From: Oscillospiraceae bacterium MB24-C1
GTDB taxonomy: Bacteria > Bacillota > Clostridia > Oscillospirales > Ruminococcaceae
Assembly (NCBI GenBank): GCA_030913685.1
Contig: CP133187.1
Coordinates: 1,017,501-1,081,500, forward strand
Direction of reading: 5' to 3'
DNA length: 64,000 bases
Of the stretch, positions 43,535-53,333 are shown piece after piece. Positions within the stretch are counted from its first letter, which is position 1; each line of letters begins with the position of its first letter. A program made the translations under genes and the position numbers. Below the pieces are notes generated by a model that saw nothing but the letters and a program-made list of their open reading frames with translations, did no database searches and had not been told where the DNA came from.

Positions 43535-44050
43535 TTAGAGCACGAGGCTGGGCGCGACATAAACGCGAGCACCAAGCTCCTGATCAAGCATATAGAGCCC
43601 TTTGCTGTCGGCGCCGAAAAGCTCCATCTTCTTGATGAGATCCTGCGCGTTGGTCTCCTCCTCACCCTGCTCCTTAACAAACCAATCAAGGAACTGCATG
43701 GTGCGAAAATCCTTCGCCTCGTACGCAGCCTCATAAATGGTATGGATCAGCTCAGTTACATACTGCTCGTGCTTCAACGCGGCCTGCAGCGGGTCCATGT
43801 TGTTTGTCAGTACGGCGTCAGGCTTCTCAATAGCCTCAAATGTCACCGACAGATCGTTATTCTGCATATATTGGACAAAAAGCATGGCATGATCGCGCTC
43901 TTCCTGCGCCTGAATCTTATACCAGTTAGCAAAGCCGTTAAGGCCCTGCTCAGTATAAAAGTTGGAAAACTGCAGATACAGATACGCTGAATAGAGTTCC
44001 TTTTGAATCTGGTTGTTCAGAAGGCTGGCTACCTTTTCAGTAAACATCAT
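43535..44050 (-). CDS. Ferritin (non-haem, FtnA-like)
   Basis: A 171-residue iron-storage ferritin. The ferroxidase residues are visible: QIQKELYSAYLYLQ (Glu17 and Tyr), QAQEERDHAM (the E-x-x-H pair around 50-53), KHEQYVTELI (Glu ~94) and VKEQGEEE (~127). Length and pattern match bacterial FtnA shells of 24 subunits that oxidise and store Fe2+ and protect against peroxide. The start is Met1 (44050) or Met2 (44047). Confidence 0.94.
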   Translation of the reverse strand: MMFTEKVASLLNNQIQKELYSAYLYLQFSNFYTEQGLNGFANWYKIQAQEERDHAMLFVQYMQNNDLSVTFEAIEKPDAVLTNNMDPLQAALKHEQYVTELIHTIYEAAYEAKDFRTMQFLDWFVKEQGEEETNAQDLIKKMELFGADSKGLYMLDQELGARVYVAPSLVL

Positions 44051-44245
44051 TATCGCTCCTTTGTTTGATGGAAAGACCGCGGCATTCTAGCTGCTAGCCT
44101 TTCAAGGGATTGTCCCTTAAATCTAGTATACCAAATTTGCCAAGAAACGCAACCATATTAAGGGAGGATTATGAGAATTTTTATTAAGTTATCTACTAAC
44201 CACACAATCGACGCTGCTATACAGCTTTTTAAAAATTTTTTAACG

Positions 44246-44278
44246 TTAAGCCGGCGCCGCAAAGCGGCGCCGGCTTAA
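44246..44278 (-). terminator. Terminator of valS
   Basis: A 15-bp perfect GC-rich stem (TTAAGCCGGCGCCGC / GCGGCGCCGGCTTAA) with an AAA/TTT loop, followed on the minus strand by a T-rich run; 20 bases past the valS stop codon. Confidence 0.82.
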
Positions 44279-44298
44279 TAATATTTATTAGGTGAATC

Positions 44299-46926
44299 TT
44301 ATGCCCCCAGCGCAGCCAGACTCTCTTTGATCTTTGCCATGCGCTCAGTGGCTTTTTCCAGCTTGTCTCGTTCGGCGGCAATTACCTTTGCGGGCGCCTT
44401 GGCCACAAAGCCCTCGTTTGCAAGTCTGCCAGAAACCAGCTCGATATCCTTCTCACAGGCAGCCAACTCTTTGTTCAGACGAGCCAGCTCCTTCTCGCGG
44501 TCAATCAGCTCGTCCATCGGCAACAATATGCGTGCGTGGTCTGTGACGACATGTAGCGCGTGCTCAATAGCAAAGTCGTCAGCAACCGTCTGCACCGAAG
44601 AGGCAAAGCCTAGACGCTCAATAAACGGCGTGGCGGTGGTAAACACTTCGGCGTGCGCGCTATTGATGTAAACAGTCGCCTTACGTGAAGGCGGTACATC
44701 GGCGTTGGCACGCGCGATACGGATCGCCTTGATAGCATCCATCACCATCTCAAAGTTCGCGGCTTCCTCGGCAAAATCCAGCGACGAGTCATACTGCGGC
44801 CACTGCGATACCATCAGGCTCTCACCCTCGTGCGGCAGCGACTGCCAAATTTCTTCGGTGATGAACGGCATAAATGGGTGCAGTAGCGCCAGCGCACGGG
44901 TCAGTACATACACCAACACCTGACGGGTGGCCTGTGCCTCTTCCCCGCCAGAAAGCAGGCGCGGCTTAGCCAGCTCAATATACCAGTCGCAGAATACGTC
45001 CCAGATAAAGTCGTAGACCTTTTGCACGGCAATGCCCAGTTCAAACTTTTCAATGTTCTCACTAACCTCACGAACGGTCTGATTAAAACGGGTAAGCACC
45101 CACTTATCGGGGGTTGTGAGTGTCTCGGGCAGGGCATTGGATACTTCTCCATCTCCCAGGTTCATGTGAATAAAGCGCGCGGCGTTCCAAATCTTGTTGC
45201 AGAAGTTTCGGCTGGCCTTAACCTTCTCATCGGAGTAGCGCATGTCGTTGCCGGGCGCATTGCCGGTTGCTAGCGTCAGGCGTAACGCATCAGCACCGTA
45301 CTTGTCGATTTCCTCCAGCGGATCAATGCCGTTTCCAAGCGATTTGCTCATCTTACGCCCCTGCGCGTCGCGCACCAGACCGTGAATCAGCACATCCTTG
45401 AATGGTACCTCACCCATCTGCTCGATGGAAGAGAAGATCATTCTGGCAACCCAGAAAAAGATGATGTCATAACCGGTGATCAGCACGTCGGTCGGGAAGA
45501 AATAATCCAGTTCCGGCGTTTTTTCAGGCCACCCCAACGTCGAGAAGGGCCATAGTGCTGAAGAGAACCAAGTGTCCAGCGTGTCCGGATCTTTCGTCAA
45601 CTTATGGCTACCACACTTGCAGCAGGTTTCCGGTGCGGTTCGTGCTACGGTAACCGCGCCGCAGTCGCCACAGTACCACGCAGGGATCTCATGCCCCCAC
45701 CAAAGCTGGCGGCTGATGCACCAATCGCGGATATTTTCCATGAAGTGAAAATAAGTCTGATCAAAACGATCTGGAATAAAGCGAGTCTCGCCCTTTTTCA
45801 CCGCCTTAACAGCAGGCTCGGCCAACGGCTTCATATCCACAAACCACTGCGTGGAAAGGCTAGGCTCGACCACGGTACCACAGCGCTGGCAGCAGCCTAC
45901 GTTGTGGGTGTAGTCCTCGACCTTGACGAGGTAACCGGCCTCTTCCAAATCCTTGACAATCGCCTTGCGGCAGGCAAAGCGATCCATCCCGGCATATTTT
46001 CCACCGTTTTCGTTGATGGTGCCGTCGTCGTTCATGATGTTGATAATTTCAAGCCCCTGGCGCTGCCCGACCTCAAAGTCGTTGGGGTCATGCGCGGGGG
46101 TCATTTTAACGACACCGGTGCCAAAGCCCAGTTCGACGTAGTCGTCCGCTACAATCGGAATCTCGCGATTGACCAGCGGCAGTAGCGCCTTTTTGCCCAC
46201 AAGGTGGATGCGCTCCTCATCGTTGGGGTTGATGGCAAGGCCGGTATCACCCAGCATCGTCTCAGGGCGAGTGGTAGCGATGATCAGATCACCTGAGCCG
46301 TCGATGAGCGGATAACGGATATACCAGAAACCGCCTGCCTTCTCTTTATATTCAACTTCGGCGTCTGAAATAGATGTTTTACAGTTGGGGCACCAGTTGA
46401 TCATGCGCTCACCGCGGTAGATAAGTCCCTTTTCATAAAGACGGCAAAACACCTCGGTGACGGCCTTATTGCATCCCTCGTCAAGAGTAAAGCGCTCACG
46501 CGCCCAATCGCAGGACGAGCCCAGCTTTTTGAGCTGATTGATGATGCGTCCGCCATACTTTTCACGCCAGTCCCAGGCGCGGCGCAAAAATTCTTCACGT
46601 CCAATTTCCGCCTTAGAAAGGCCTTCTTCTTTAAGTGCGGTCACAATTTTAGCCTCGGTAGCAATCGAGGCGTGGTCAGTGCCGGGCATCCAGAGCGTTT
46701 CAAACCCCTGCATCCGCTTGTAACGTATCAAAATATCCTGCAGGGTGTTGTCGAGCGCGTGGCCCATATGCAATTGTCCGGTGATATTGGGCGGCGGAAT
46801 AACAATGGTAAATGGCTTTTTATCCGGATTGGGCTCGGCGTGAAAATAATTACCCTTTATCCAGCTATCATAAATTCGATCCTCAACCTGTTTTGGATCG
46901 TAGGTCTTTTCCAGTTCTTTTCGCAT
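44299..46926 (-). CDS. valS: Valyl-tRNA synthetase
   Basis: An 875-residue class I synthetase charging tRNA-Val. [17 protein letters not shown] holds the HIGH motif (~57), CP1 editing-domain signatures are present ([12 protein letters not shown]), KMSKS is near residue 525 in [14 protein letters not shown], and the C-terminal ~70 residues are the coiled-coil arm ([12 protein letters not shown]). GGGAGGGG precedes the ATG. A promoter only ~36 bases upstream leaves too short a leader for a T-box, in contrast to many clostridial synthetase genes. Confidence 0.96.
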   Translation of the reverse strand: MRKELEKTYDPKQVEDRIYDSWIKGNYFHAEPNPDKKPFTIVIPPPNITGQLHMGHALDNTLQDILIRYKRMQGFETLWMPGTDHASIATEAKIVTALKEEGLSKAEIGREEFLRRAWDWREKYGGRIINQLKKLGSSCDWARERFTLDEGCNKAVTEVFCRLYEKGLIYRGERMINWCPNCKTSISDAEVEYKEKAGGFWYIRYPLIDGSGDLIIATTRPETMLGDTGLAINPNDEERIHLVGKKALLPLVNREIPIVADDYVELGFGTGVVKMTPAHDPNDFEVGQRQGLEIINIMNDDGTINENGGKYAGMDRFACRKAIVKDLEEAGYLVKVEDYTHNVGCCQRCGTVVEPSLSTQWFVDMKPLAEPAVKAVKKGETRFIPDRFDQTYFHFMENIRDWCISRQLWWGHEIPAWYCGDCGAVTVARTAPETCCKCGSHKLTKDPDTLDTWFSSALWPFSTLGWPEKTPELDYFFPTDVLITGYDIIFFWVARMIFSSIEQMGEVPFKDVLIHGLVRDAQGRKMSKSLGNGIDPLEEIDKYGADALRLTLATGNAPGNDMRYSDEKVKASRNFCNKIWNAARFIHMNLGDGEVSNALPETLTTPDKWVLTRFNQTVREVSENIEKFELGIAVQKVYDFIWDVFCDWYIELAKPRLLSGGEEAQATRQVLVYVLTRALALLHPFMPFITEEIWQSLPHEGESLMVSQWPQYDSSLDFAEEAANFEMVMDAIKAIRIARANADVPPSRKATVYINSAHAEVFTTATPFIERLGFASSVQTVADDFAIEHALHVVTDHARILLPMDELIDREKELARLNKELAACEKDIELVSGRLANEGFVAKAPAKVIAAERDKLEKATERMAKIKESLAALGA

Positions 46927-46961
46927 GTCCGGTTGACCCCTCCCTTTTTGGCTTAACTTCT

Positions 46962-46990
46962 ATTATATCCAACAAACGACGGCTGTGCAA
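46962..46990 (-). promoter_or_regulatory. Sigma-70-type promoter of valS
   Basis: Minus-strand TTGCAC (46990-46985), 17-base spacer, perfect TATAAT (46967-46962). The predicted leader is under 40 bases. Confidence 0.75.
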
Positions 46991-47125
46991 GTAATAACCC
47001 CAAAAAACGCGGGATATACCGTCACTTTATAAGCGTATTTTGCAGGGGCGGCATGCAATCTGTTATAAGCGCTGCTTTTATCTAAAAATAGAATAATACA
47101 CAGCTAACTCAAAAATAAATCCCGT

Positions 47126-47317
47126 TTAATACTCTTCTTTTTCTGGCAAAGCAAAACAGGTATAATACTGTGCATCTGCCCAGGCCCAAGCATAGCGCCC
47201 GGCCTCCACGACAAATGAGACTGGTTTTGGGGCGATACTGGAAGCTGGCTTTTTAACTGTCGGTAATTCGGGCAGAATAAAACAAATCATTACAAAGAAA
47301 AAAATCGTTTTTTTCAT
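47126..47317 (-). CDS. Small secreted or membrane-tethered peptide of unknown function
   Basis: A 63-residue protein with a Lys-Lys start and a hydrophobic signal-like segment (TIFFFVMICFILPEL), then a short polar part with an aromatic cluster (YAWAWADAQYYTCF). AAAGGAGGAG lies 8 bases before the ATG, a strong reason to believe it is translated. It has no recognisable family and stands alone between valS and guaA. Confidence 0.6.
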   Translation of the reverse strand: MKKTIFFFVMICFILPELPTVKKPASSIAPKPVSFVVEAGRYAWAWADAQYYTCFALPEKEEY

Positions 47318-47471
47318 TAGCTATCTCCTCCTTTTCACTATCATTCCCGACAAGTATGGGCGCTAATTCAATGAAAAATTATATTCCTTTTATAAACCGT
47401 TGCATTATTGTTGCAATTTGTGCCGGTTGGTGGCAAAATATAAAGATAACAAGAGTATTTGGAGGAAGCTT

Positions 47472-49004
47472 ATGAGCCATCAACTGGTATTGGTGATCGA
47501 TTTCGGCGGTCAATATAACCATCTCATTGCAAGGCGGGTGCGCGAATGTGGCGTTTACTGCGAAGTAAAGCCCTATACGATTTCCGCTGACGAAATTAAA
47601 AAGCTCAACCCCATCGGAATTATTTTCACTGGCGGGCCTAACAGTGTTTATCTTGAAAATGCCCCCCAGATCGACCCGGCTGTATTTGAGCTGGGTATTC
47701 CCGTGTTGGGCATCTGCTACGGCGTGCAGCTGATCGCGCATATACTGGGCGGACATGTCACCAGCCCCGACCATCGCGAATACGGCCGTACCGAGACAAA
47801 ACTGGTGCACAAAAGTGCGCTGTTCGATACATTGCCTGACGAATTTATTGCCTGGATGAGCCACACCGACTACATCGATGCACTGCCGGAGGGCTTCACC
47901 GCTACCGCGACCACCAAGGCCTGCCCCACCGCAGCGATGGAAAATGTGGAAAAGAAGATTTATGGCCTGCAGTTTCACCCCGAGGTTAACCACACCCAGA
48001 ACGGCATTAAGGTGCTCAAAAACTTCCTCTATCTCGTCTGTGGCGCCGTAGGCGATTGGACGATGAAGGATTACGCCGTGACGGCTGTCGAGCAGATCCG
48101 CAAAACGGTCGGCAGCGGTAAGGTGCTACTGGCGCTTTCGGGCGGTGTCGATTCCTCGGTAGTTGCGGCGCTTATCGCGCGGGCTGTGGGCAACCAGCTG
48201 ACTTGTATCTTTGTAGATCACGGCTTGATGCGCAAAAATGAGGGCGATGAGATTGAATCAATCTTTGGTAACGGTGACATCAACTTTGTCCGCGTCAATG
48301 CTGCCGACCGCTTTTTGGGCAAACTGGCGGGTGTCTCTGATCCTGAGCGCAAGCGTAAAATCATCGGCGAGGAGTTTATCCGCGTCTTTGAGGATGAAGG
48401 CCGCAAAATCGGCTCGGTCGATTATCTGGCGCAGGGTACCATCTACCCAGACGTAGTTGAATCCGGCGTCGGCGAAGCCGCCGTCATCAAGAGCCACCAT
48501 AATGTAGGTGGGTTGCCCGCTGTGGTTGACTTCAAAGGCCTGATTGAACCACTGCGTATGCTGTTTAAGGACGAAGTACGAGCACTGGGCGAGCAGCTGG
48601 ATCTGCCCGCACACCTGGTATGGCGTCAGCCCTTCCCCGGCCCCGGCCTTGCAATTCGCGTCATAGGCGAAATCACTGAGGATAAGCTGGCCATTCTGCG
48701 CGAGGCCGATGCCATTTTCCGCGAGGAGATTGCCATCGCTGGGCTTGACCGCAGCATAAATCAGTACTTTGCTGTTATCACCGATATGCGTTCGGTCGGT
48801 GTCATGGGCGACGGTCGTACCTATGATTATACGCTTGCACTGCGCGGCGTGACCACCACCGACTTTATGACCGCTGACTGGGCGAGAATCCCCTATGACC
48901 TGCTAGAAAAGATATCCGGTCGGATTATTAACGAGGTCCGCGGCATTAATCGAATTGTTTATGACATCACAAGTAAACCACCGGCAACGATCGAGTGGGA
49001 ATGA
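47472..49004 (+). CDS. guaA: GMP synthase (glutamine-hydrolysing)
   Basis: A 510-residue enzyme converting XMP to GMP with glutamine nitrogen. The N-terminal class I amidotransferase has GICYGVQ with catalytic Cys (~82) and LQFHPEVNH with the His/Glu. The ATP-pyrophosphatase domain has [12 protein letters not shown] (~223), and the C-terminal dimer domain ends in KPPATIEWE, the usual tail. GGAGG precedes ATG 47472; a longer frame from 47400 lacks a site. No purine riboswitch is seen in the short leader. Confidence 0.96.
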   Translation: MSHQLVLVIDFGGQYNHLIARRVRECGVYCEVKPYTISADEIKKLNPIGIIFTGGPNSVYLENAPQIDPAVFELGIPVLGICYGVQLIAHILGGHVTSPDHREYGRTETKLVHKSALFDTLPDEFIAWMSHTDYIDALPEGFTATATTKACPTAAMENVEKKIYGLQFHPEVNHTQNGIKVLKNFLYLVCGAVGDWTMKDYAVTAVEQIRKTVGSGKVLLALSGGVDSSVVAALIARAVGNQLTCIFVDHGLMRKNEGDEIESIFGNGDINFVRVNAADRFLGKLAGVSDPERKRKIIGEEFIRVFEDEGRKIGSVDYLAQGTIYPDVVESGVGEAAVIKSHHNVGGLPAVVDFKGLIEPLRMLFKDEVRALGEQLDLPAHLVWRQPFPGPGLAIRVIGEITEDKLAILREADAIFREEIAIAGLDRSINQYFAVITDMRSVGVMGDGRTYDYTLALRGVTTTDFMTADWARIPYDLLEKISGRIINEVRGINRIVYDITSKPPATIEWE

Positions 49005-49086
49005 CGCTGGTGGCTTAACAATGGCTTTAACATGCGGATTTATAGCGTATAACAAATAAAATTAAAACTTAACAATGAAGCTATGT

Positions 49087-49152
49087 AGCCTTCCTTTTTA
49101 GTGCAAATTTGGGAGTTCATGAACACCCAGAATCCACAAAAATTGGGAGGCT
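49087..49152 (+). repeat. 66-bp inverted-repeat leader element, copy A
   Basis: AGCCTTCC and GGGAGGCT end-pair around an inner imperfect palindrome (GTTCATGAAC). A related copy B in the same orientation lies at 55452-55514. In both, CTATTTCTAT follows; in copy A this leads to an ATG with GGGAGG as its ribosome site, so the element seems to be the leader of a gene now lost. Confidence 0.65.
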
Positions 49153-49159
49153 ATTTCTA

Positions 49160-49320
49160 TGAAAAACAACAAGGAAGAACACTAAGCAAACGAGTGGGAA
49201 ATTCTAAGGCAGAATTAATACCAGACATCAAGTACAACGGCCTATACAATCTTTGATAATTATTGCTACGGAACCAACGGCCTTTCTCTACAAAAGAGCG
49301 GATCATACATTGGGGGCACG
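49160..49320 (+). pseudogene. Decayed open reading frame with two in-frame TAA codons
   Basis: ATG 49160 has GGGAGG upstream. The frame reads MKNNKEEH-stop-ANEWEILRQN-stop-YQTSSTT and continues into AYTIFDNYCYGTNG. Both stops are TAA, as expected from CAA-to-TAA changes. I do not recognise the original protein; a mobile-element protein is possible. Confidence 0.4.
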
Positions 49321-49331
49321 TCAATATAGGG

Positions 49332-50291
49332 CTAAAAATGATAATTTATTTTAAAAGCCTCTTGCGGTACAGGGCTGCCGGCGTATTGATCTCCATAGGT
49401 GGCCAGCATATAATCAATGACAAGACGCATTTCGTGAGTGATAGATAGTTTTTTATTAAGTGCATAGCCAAAAGTGCGGTAATTGCGATGCTTGCTTTTG
49501 ATGCGGAAAAAAGCAAGCTCCTTACTATCTGTTTTAGCATACCAATATGGCAAAATAGCTAAACAGCAGCCTTGCTCGGACAATAGGAAGGCGCGCCCCC
49601 AGTCCTTGGTGGTAAAAAGTATATCGGGCTTTCTGTCATATTCTTCAAACAAAGAGAAAAAGAGATTCTGATAGGCCGCTGCATCTACCGTAACAAAAGG
49701 CATTTCCAGGTATTGAGCCAAACCTACATAGCCATTTACTTGATTGTGCTCTGCAATTGTATAGGCGATATGATTTTTGGGGATGGCAAGGTGGAATTCC
49801 TCATGTTGGATCGTCGTGTATACTAGATTAGGATGCGTGTAGATGACAGGGACAAGAATGATGTCTAGCTGACCTTGGAGTAAAGCAAGAGTAAGATTAT
49901 CTACGGTATCCTCGGTAACTTGCAGCTTAACCATATTGCAGGTAGTCATATAAGATAATAATTTATTAAAAAACCGGACCGTATAACCTGTGGGCCATCC
50001 AACCTTTACTTCTCTGATCCCACTGACATCTTTCATTTTATCTAGCATATTATAATAATCTTCAATTAGTTTTTTCCCATTTCCAAGTAGAACTTTGCCT
50101 GCTTCCGTTGGTACACACTTTCCCTTCTCTCTTTCATAGAGAGGGAAATCCAGAGTGCTCTCTATTCTCTTGATGTATTGTGATAAAGCCGGTTGGCTAA
50201 TATATAGGGCCTCAGCTGCTTTTTGAAAGCTTCCCTCGCGCTCAATAGCCAGCATATATTCAATTGTTCTAATTTCAATGATAGATTGCAT
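49332..50291 (-). CDS. LysR-family transcriptional regulator
   Basis: A 319-residue LysR regulator. The N-terminal helix-turn-helix is clear (YMLAIEREGSFQKAAEALYISQPALSQYIKRIES). The effector domain (~90-300) has the usual two-lobed pattern (GQLDIILVPV, QGCCLAILPYWYA). It is divergent from the glycyl radical enzyme gene across a 283-base gap, the classic position of its own target. AGGAGGCG precedes the ATG. The inducer is probably related to the radical enzyme's substrate. Confidence 0.9.
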   Translation of the reverse strand: MQSIIEIRTIEYMLAIEREGSFQKAAEALYISQPALSQYIKRIESTLDFPLYEREKGKCVPTEAGKVLLGNGKKLIEDYYNMLDKMKDVSGIREVKVGWPTGYTVRFFNKLLSYMTTCNMVKLQVTEDTVDNLTLALLQGQLDIILVPVIYTHPNLVYTTIQHEEFHLAIPKNHIAYTIAEHNQVNGYVGLAQYLEMPFVTVDAAAYQNLFFSLFEEYDRKPDILFTTKDWGRAFLLSEQGCCLAILPYWYAKTDSKELAFFRIKSKHRNYRTFGYALNKKLSITHEMRLVIDYMLATYGDQYAGSPVPQEAFKINYHF

Positions 50292-50378
50292 GTATATACG
50301 CCTCCTTATTCTGCAACATATTCACTCAGGCCTGCTTCTATTTTCTCGGTCATAAAGCGTTCTTCCTAAGTGTATCAT

Positions 50379-50449
50379 GAACCTTTTATAAACCCTTGCA
50401 ATATTTTACCACAAATATCGAGAGGATATAACTTTTTATTATAAGGTTC
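50379..50449. promoter_or_regulatory. Candidate LysR operator arms
   Basis: GAACCTTTTATAA (50379-50391) and TTATAAGGTTC (50439-50449) are inverted copies with one extra base, spaced over ~70 bases. They lie just upstream of the radical-enzyme promoter, where LysR activators bind. Confidence 0.4.
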
Positions 50450-50465
50450 TATCGTATATTAGTAT

Positions 50466-50494
50466 TTTACAGGAATTTTGTAGGATGTTATAAT
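50466..50494 (+). promoter_or_regulatory. Promoter of the glycyl radical enzyme gene
   Basis: TTTACA (50466-50471), 17-base spacer, perfect TATAAT (50489-50494), ~80 bases before the ATG. Confidence 0.72.
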
Positions 50495-50574
50495 TAAAAC
50501 ATAAAATATGCTTTTAAAAAAGGTAGAGTGACTAGAAAAGTAAACTGTTTGGCAATAAAAAAGGAGGAACAAAA

Positions 50575-53052
50575 ATGGAAAAATACCATACACCTGCGAT
50601 TGGCACGGAGGCTTATGACAAAAGCTATGGTGTTGGCTACAAAGTGGGGCATGCATCTTGGACTCCGTACCCGCGCGTGGAAAAGATGAAGCAGGCCTTC
50701 ACTGCTCTTCCGTATGATATCGATATTCAACGTTTAAGATTGGTTACTGAATCTTATAAGGCGCATGAAAACTGCTCTAGAAAAATGCAGTGCGCCTATG
50801 CTTTTCAAAATGTGCTGGAAAACTGCGATATTCAAATTCAAGATGGGGACTTGATTGTTGGAGAAATTGCGGCAACTCCAAAATCTTCTCCCATTTACCC
50901 GGAATTCTCGGTTAATTGGATTATTGATGAAACCCTTAATCACCCTTTTGAGGAACGTGAACATGACAAGTTTTTCTTTAAGAGCGAAGCAGATCGTAAA
51001 GAATTAGTTGAGCTTTGCCGCTATTGGGAAGGTAAGACGATTGCTGATTATGGCAAAAACCGTATGGACGAAGCTCAAAAAATCGGTTCGCAATTTGGCG
51101 AAAGAATTTACCAAACAAATTTGTATCACTACGCAGGCATTGGTCACTATGTAATTGACTATCCGCGCTTGATGAGACTGGGTTTTCCTGGCCTTGTAGA
51201 AGAGGTGCAGGCTGCTTATGAAAAGCTTACGAAGAAGGATCCTGAATTTGATGAAAAGAGAGATTTTTATGAAGCCTCGCTAATGATGCTAAAGGCCGCG
51301 CAAACTTTTTTGCAGCGCCATGCAAATTTAGCTCTTCAAATGGCTCAAAAGGAAAATGATCCCAAAAGAAAGAGCGAATTAGAAATGGTTGCTCAAAATT
51401 GCAAACAAGTTTCTGAGGGTACTCCCAAAACCTTCTGGCAAGCATTGCAATTATTTACGACAGCTACTTCTTTACTGAAAATAGAAGGAAACGGACATTC
51501 TATTTCCTATGGCCGTATGGATCAGTGGCTCTATCCTTTCTATGCAGCTGATATAAAGAACAAAACGATCACGAAGGACTTTGCTCAGGAACTTTTAGAA
51601 GTGCAATATCTGAGAATGAACAACCCGACCAAGATTAAAGACGGTGTTACTACTGAGTCCCGTAATGGTTATAATTTTGGCGGTGAGTGCTTAACTGTTG
51701 GTGGCGTTGATACCGAAGGCAATGATGTTACAAACGATTTAACCTTTATGCTTCTTGAGGCTTCCGCCCACACCCGCATGGACAGACCTTGGATGTTGGT
51801 TCGTATGCACGATAAAACGCCTGAAGAATTAAAAATTAAAGTAGCGGAATGCATCCGCGCCGGCTATGGCCATCCTAAGATCTTCAATGATAAATCAGCG
51901 ATTCCTTGTATGATGCGCAAGGGGTGCTCGCTTGAGGAAGCAAGAGAATATGCTGTTGTTGGTTGTGTAGAGCTGTCTCTGCCGGGTAAGGAATACGGTT
52001 GGCATGACGCAGCTTATATCAATCTTGCGAAGATGATGGAGTTGGTTGTTAATGGCGGACGCACTTTGCAAGGCAAACAATTATCTCCTGATTTTGGCAG
52101 CTTGTTAACTTATAAAAGCTATGCTGAGGTATGGGAGAGCGTTGAAAAGCAAATTGAGTATTGGTGTGACCAAATTTGCAGTACTTTGACTATTTTAGAA
52201 CGTGCGCACAGGCAATTAAAACCGCTTCCCTATGCATCCGCATTCTTCCCGTCTTGTGTTGAATCCGGACACGATTTAAATGAAGGCGGCGCAATCTATA
52301 ATGGTACAGGGCCGCAGGGCGGCGGGATTGCAAGTTGTGCCGATATGTTGTGCACAATCAAGCAGTTGATGTTTGATGAAAAAAAGTATACTGGCGAGCA
52401 ATTGCTTAAAGCGATCAAAGACAACTGGGTTGGACATGAGACCCTGTACCATCTTATTAATGGTCCTAAAGTGCATCACTATGGTAATGATGATGATTAT
52501 GCAGATGAAATTTTCAAGAATATTTTTGAGTGCTATTGCAGGCATATGACCGGCAGGAAAAATGCTCGTGGTGGAGAATACCGCCCCGGGGTATATACTG
52601 TAAATGCTAACGTAGGCATGGGCCTACATATGAATGCGTCTTTGGATGGGCGTAAGAATTTCGAACCTATCTCTGATAATATGGGCCCTGTTCATACGGA
52701 TGGAGGTTCCCATGATATCAAGGGACCGACCGCTCTTGTGAACTCTGTTTGCAAGGTTGACCACAGTATTGCAACTAACGGTACCTTGATGAACTTCAAG
52801 TTCCCTGAAAGTGCTGTTTCTGGTAAACAGGGCAGGGATAATCTGGTCAGCTTTATTGATGAGTATTTATATAAGGGCGGTATGCACATGCAATTCAATG
52901 TAATGAGTGCTAAAACCATGAGAGCCGCTCAAAAGCATCCGGAAGACTATCAGGATATGTTAGTACGCGTTGCTGGTTATAGTGCCTACTTTGTTCAATT
53001 AGGAAAACCGCTGCAAAAAGATTTGATTCAGCGGACGGAATTAAATTTTTAG
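50575..53052 (+). CDS. Glycyl radical enzyme of the PFL/glycerol-dehydratase family, substrate unknown
   Basis: An 825-residue glycyl radical enzyme. The radical Gly801 lies in VRVAGYSAYF and the thiyl Cys464 with its partner Glu466 in VVGCVEL. His191 (GIGHYVIDY) and Asp478 (GWHDAA, 14 residues after the Cys) sit where diol-dehydratase-type members have their acid/base residues, as I recall them. The Arg/Gln pair of isethionate lyase is not apparent. GRMDQWLYPFY (~313-323) is a family core segment. I infer a C-O or similar lyase rather than a formate lyase. AAGGAGG precedes the ATG. The activase follows after an unusual 281-base gap. No microcompartment or aldehyde-dehydrogenase genes adjoin. 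Confidence 0.9.
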   Translation: MEKYHTPAIGTEAYDKSYGVGYKVGHASWTPYPRVEKMKQAFTALPYDIDIQRLRLVTESYKAHENCSRKMQCAYAFQNVLENCDIQIQDGDLIVGEIAATPKSSPIYPEFSVNWIIDETLNHPFEEREHDKFFFKSEADRKELVELCRYWEGKTIADYGKNRMDEAQKIGSQFGERIYQTNLYHYAGIGHYVIDYPRLMRLGFPGLVEEVQAAYEKLTKKDPEFDEKRDFYEASLMMLKAAQTFLQRHANLALQMAQKENDPKRKSELEMVAQNCKQVSEGTPKTFWQALQLFTTATSLLKIEGNGHSISYGRMDQWLYPFYAADIKNKTITKDFAQELLEVQYLRMNNPTKIKDGVTTESRNGYNFGGECLTVGGVDTEGNDVTNDLTFMLLEASAHTRMDRPWMLVRMHDKTPEELKIKVAECIRAGYGHPKIFNDKSAIPCMMRKGCSLEEAREYAVVGCVELSLPGKEYGWHDAAYINLAKMMELVVNGGRTLQGKQLSPDFGSLLTYKSYAEVWESVEKQIEYWCDQICSTLTILERAHRQLKPLPYASAFFPSCVESGHDLNEGGAIYNGTGPQGGGIASCADMLCTIKQLMFDEKKYTGEQLLKAIKDNWVGHETLYHLINGPKVHHYGNDDDYADEIFKNIFECYCRHMTGRKNARGGEYRPGVYTVNANVGMGLHMNASLDGRKNFEPISDNMGPVHTDGGSHDIKGPTALVNSVCKVDHSIATNGTLMNFKFPESAVSGKQGRDNLVSFIDEYLYKGGMHMQFNVMSAKTMRAAQKHPEDYQDMLVRVAGYSAYFVQLGKPLQKDLIQRTELNF

Positions 53053-53333
53053 CATTAAAATGTCGCCTTTGTCAAGATGATAGAAAAATGCGATTCATCG
53101 TGTACCGTAAAATTCTAAATGCTGATAGCCTTTCAAGTCTGAGGCAACCACAGCCACCGCTTGTAGCAAGGGAATTCCTTGTTACAGGGGCGGCGGCTGT
53201 GCTGCATTGAGAGGTGTAGAACTCTTCTGCGTGAAAACGCTCCGGATAACAGGTGTTTGCAGTGCATGAGTGGACGTGCCAAGAGTTGACGCTTTCTTTT
53301 TATTATGTATCATGTGTGTAGAGGGGTGTTGTA
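53053..53333 (+). ncRNA. Structured intergenic region between radical enzyme and activase
   Basis: Two structures stand out. First, 53149-53201 folds as a long hairpin: CACAGCC and ACCGC pair with GCGG/GGCTGTG outside, and TGTAGCAAGG with CCTTGTTACA inside. Second, AACTCTT (53220-53226) pairs perfectly with AAGAGTT (53281-53287), enclosing a GCGT-GAAA-ACGC tetraloop hairpin (53229-53240). No U-tract follows either, so a plain terminator is unlikely. It matches no RNA class I recognise. Confidence 0.4.

Larger units (their letters stand above)
49005..49331. other. Junction region with decayed sequences
   Basis: 327 AT-rich bases between guaA and the LysR gene. They contain the inverted-repeat leader element at 49087-49152 and a broken open frame at 49160-49320; otherwise nothing was recognised. 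This is where the sequence character changes from the core style to the accessory style. Confidence 0.6.

Noticed and set aside
46927-47125. T-box leader expected upstream of valS
   Set aside because: No T-box motif, and the promoter at 46962-46990 leaves a leader under 40 bases.
49160-49320. TAA read as glutamine (code change)
   Set aside because: All other genes use TAA as a normal stop; the two TAA codons are better explained as decay.
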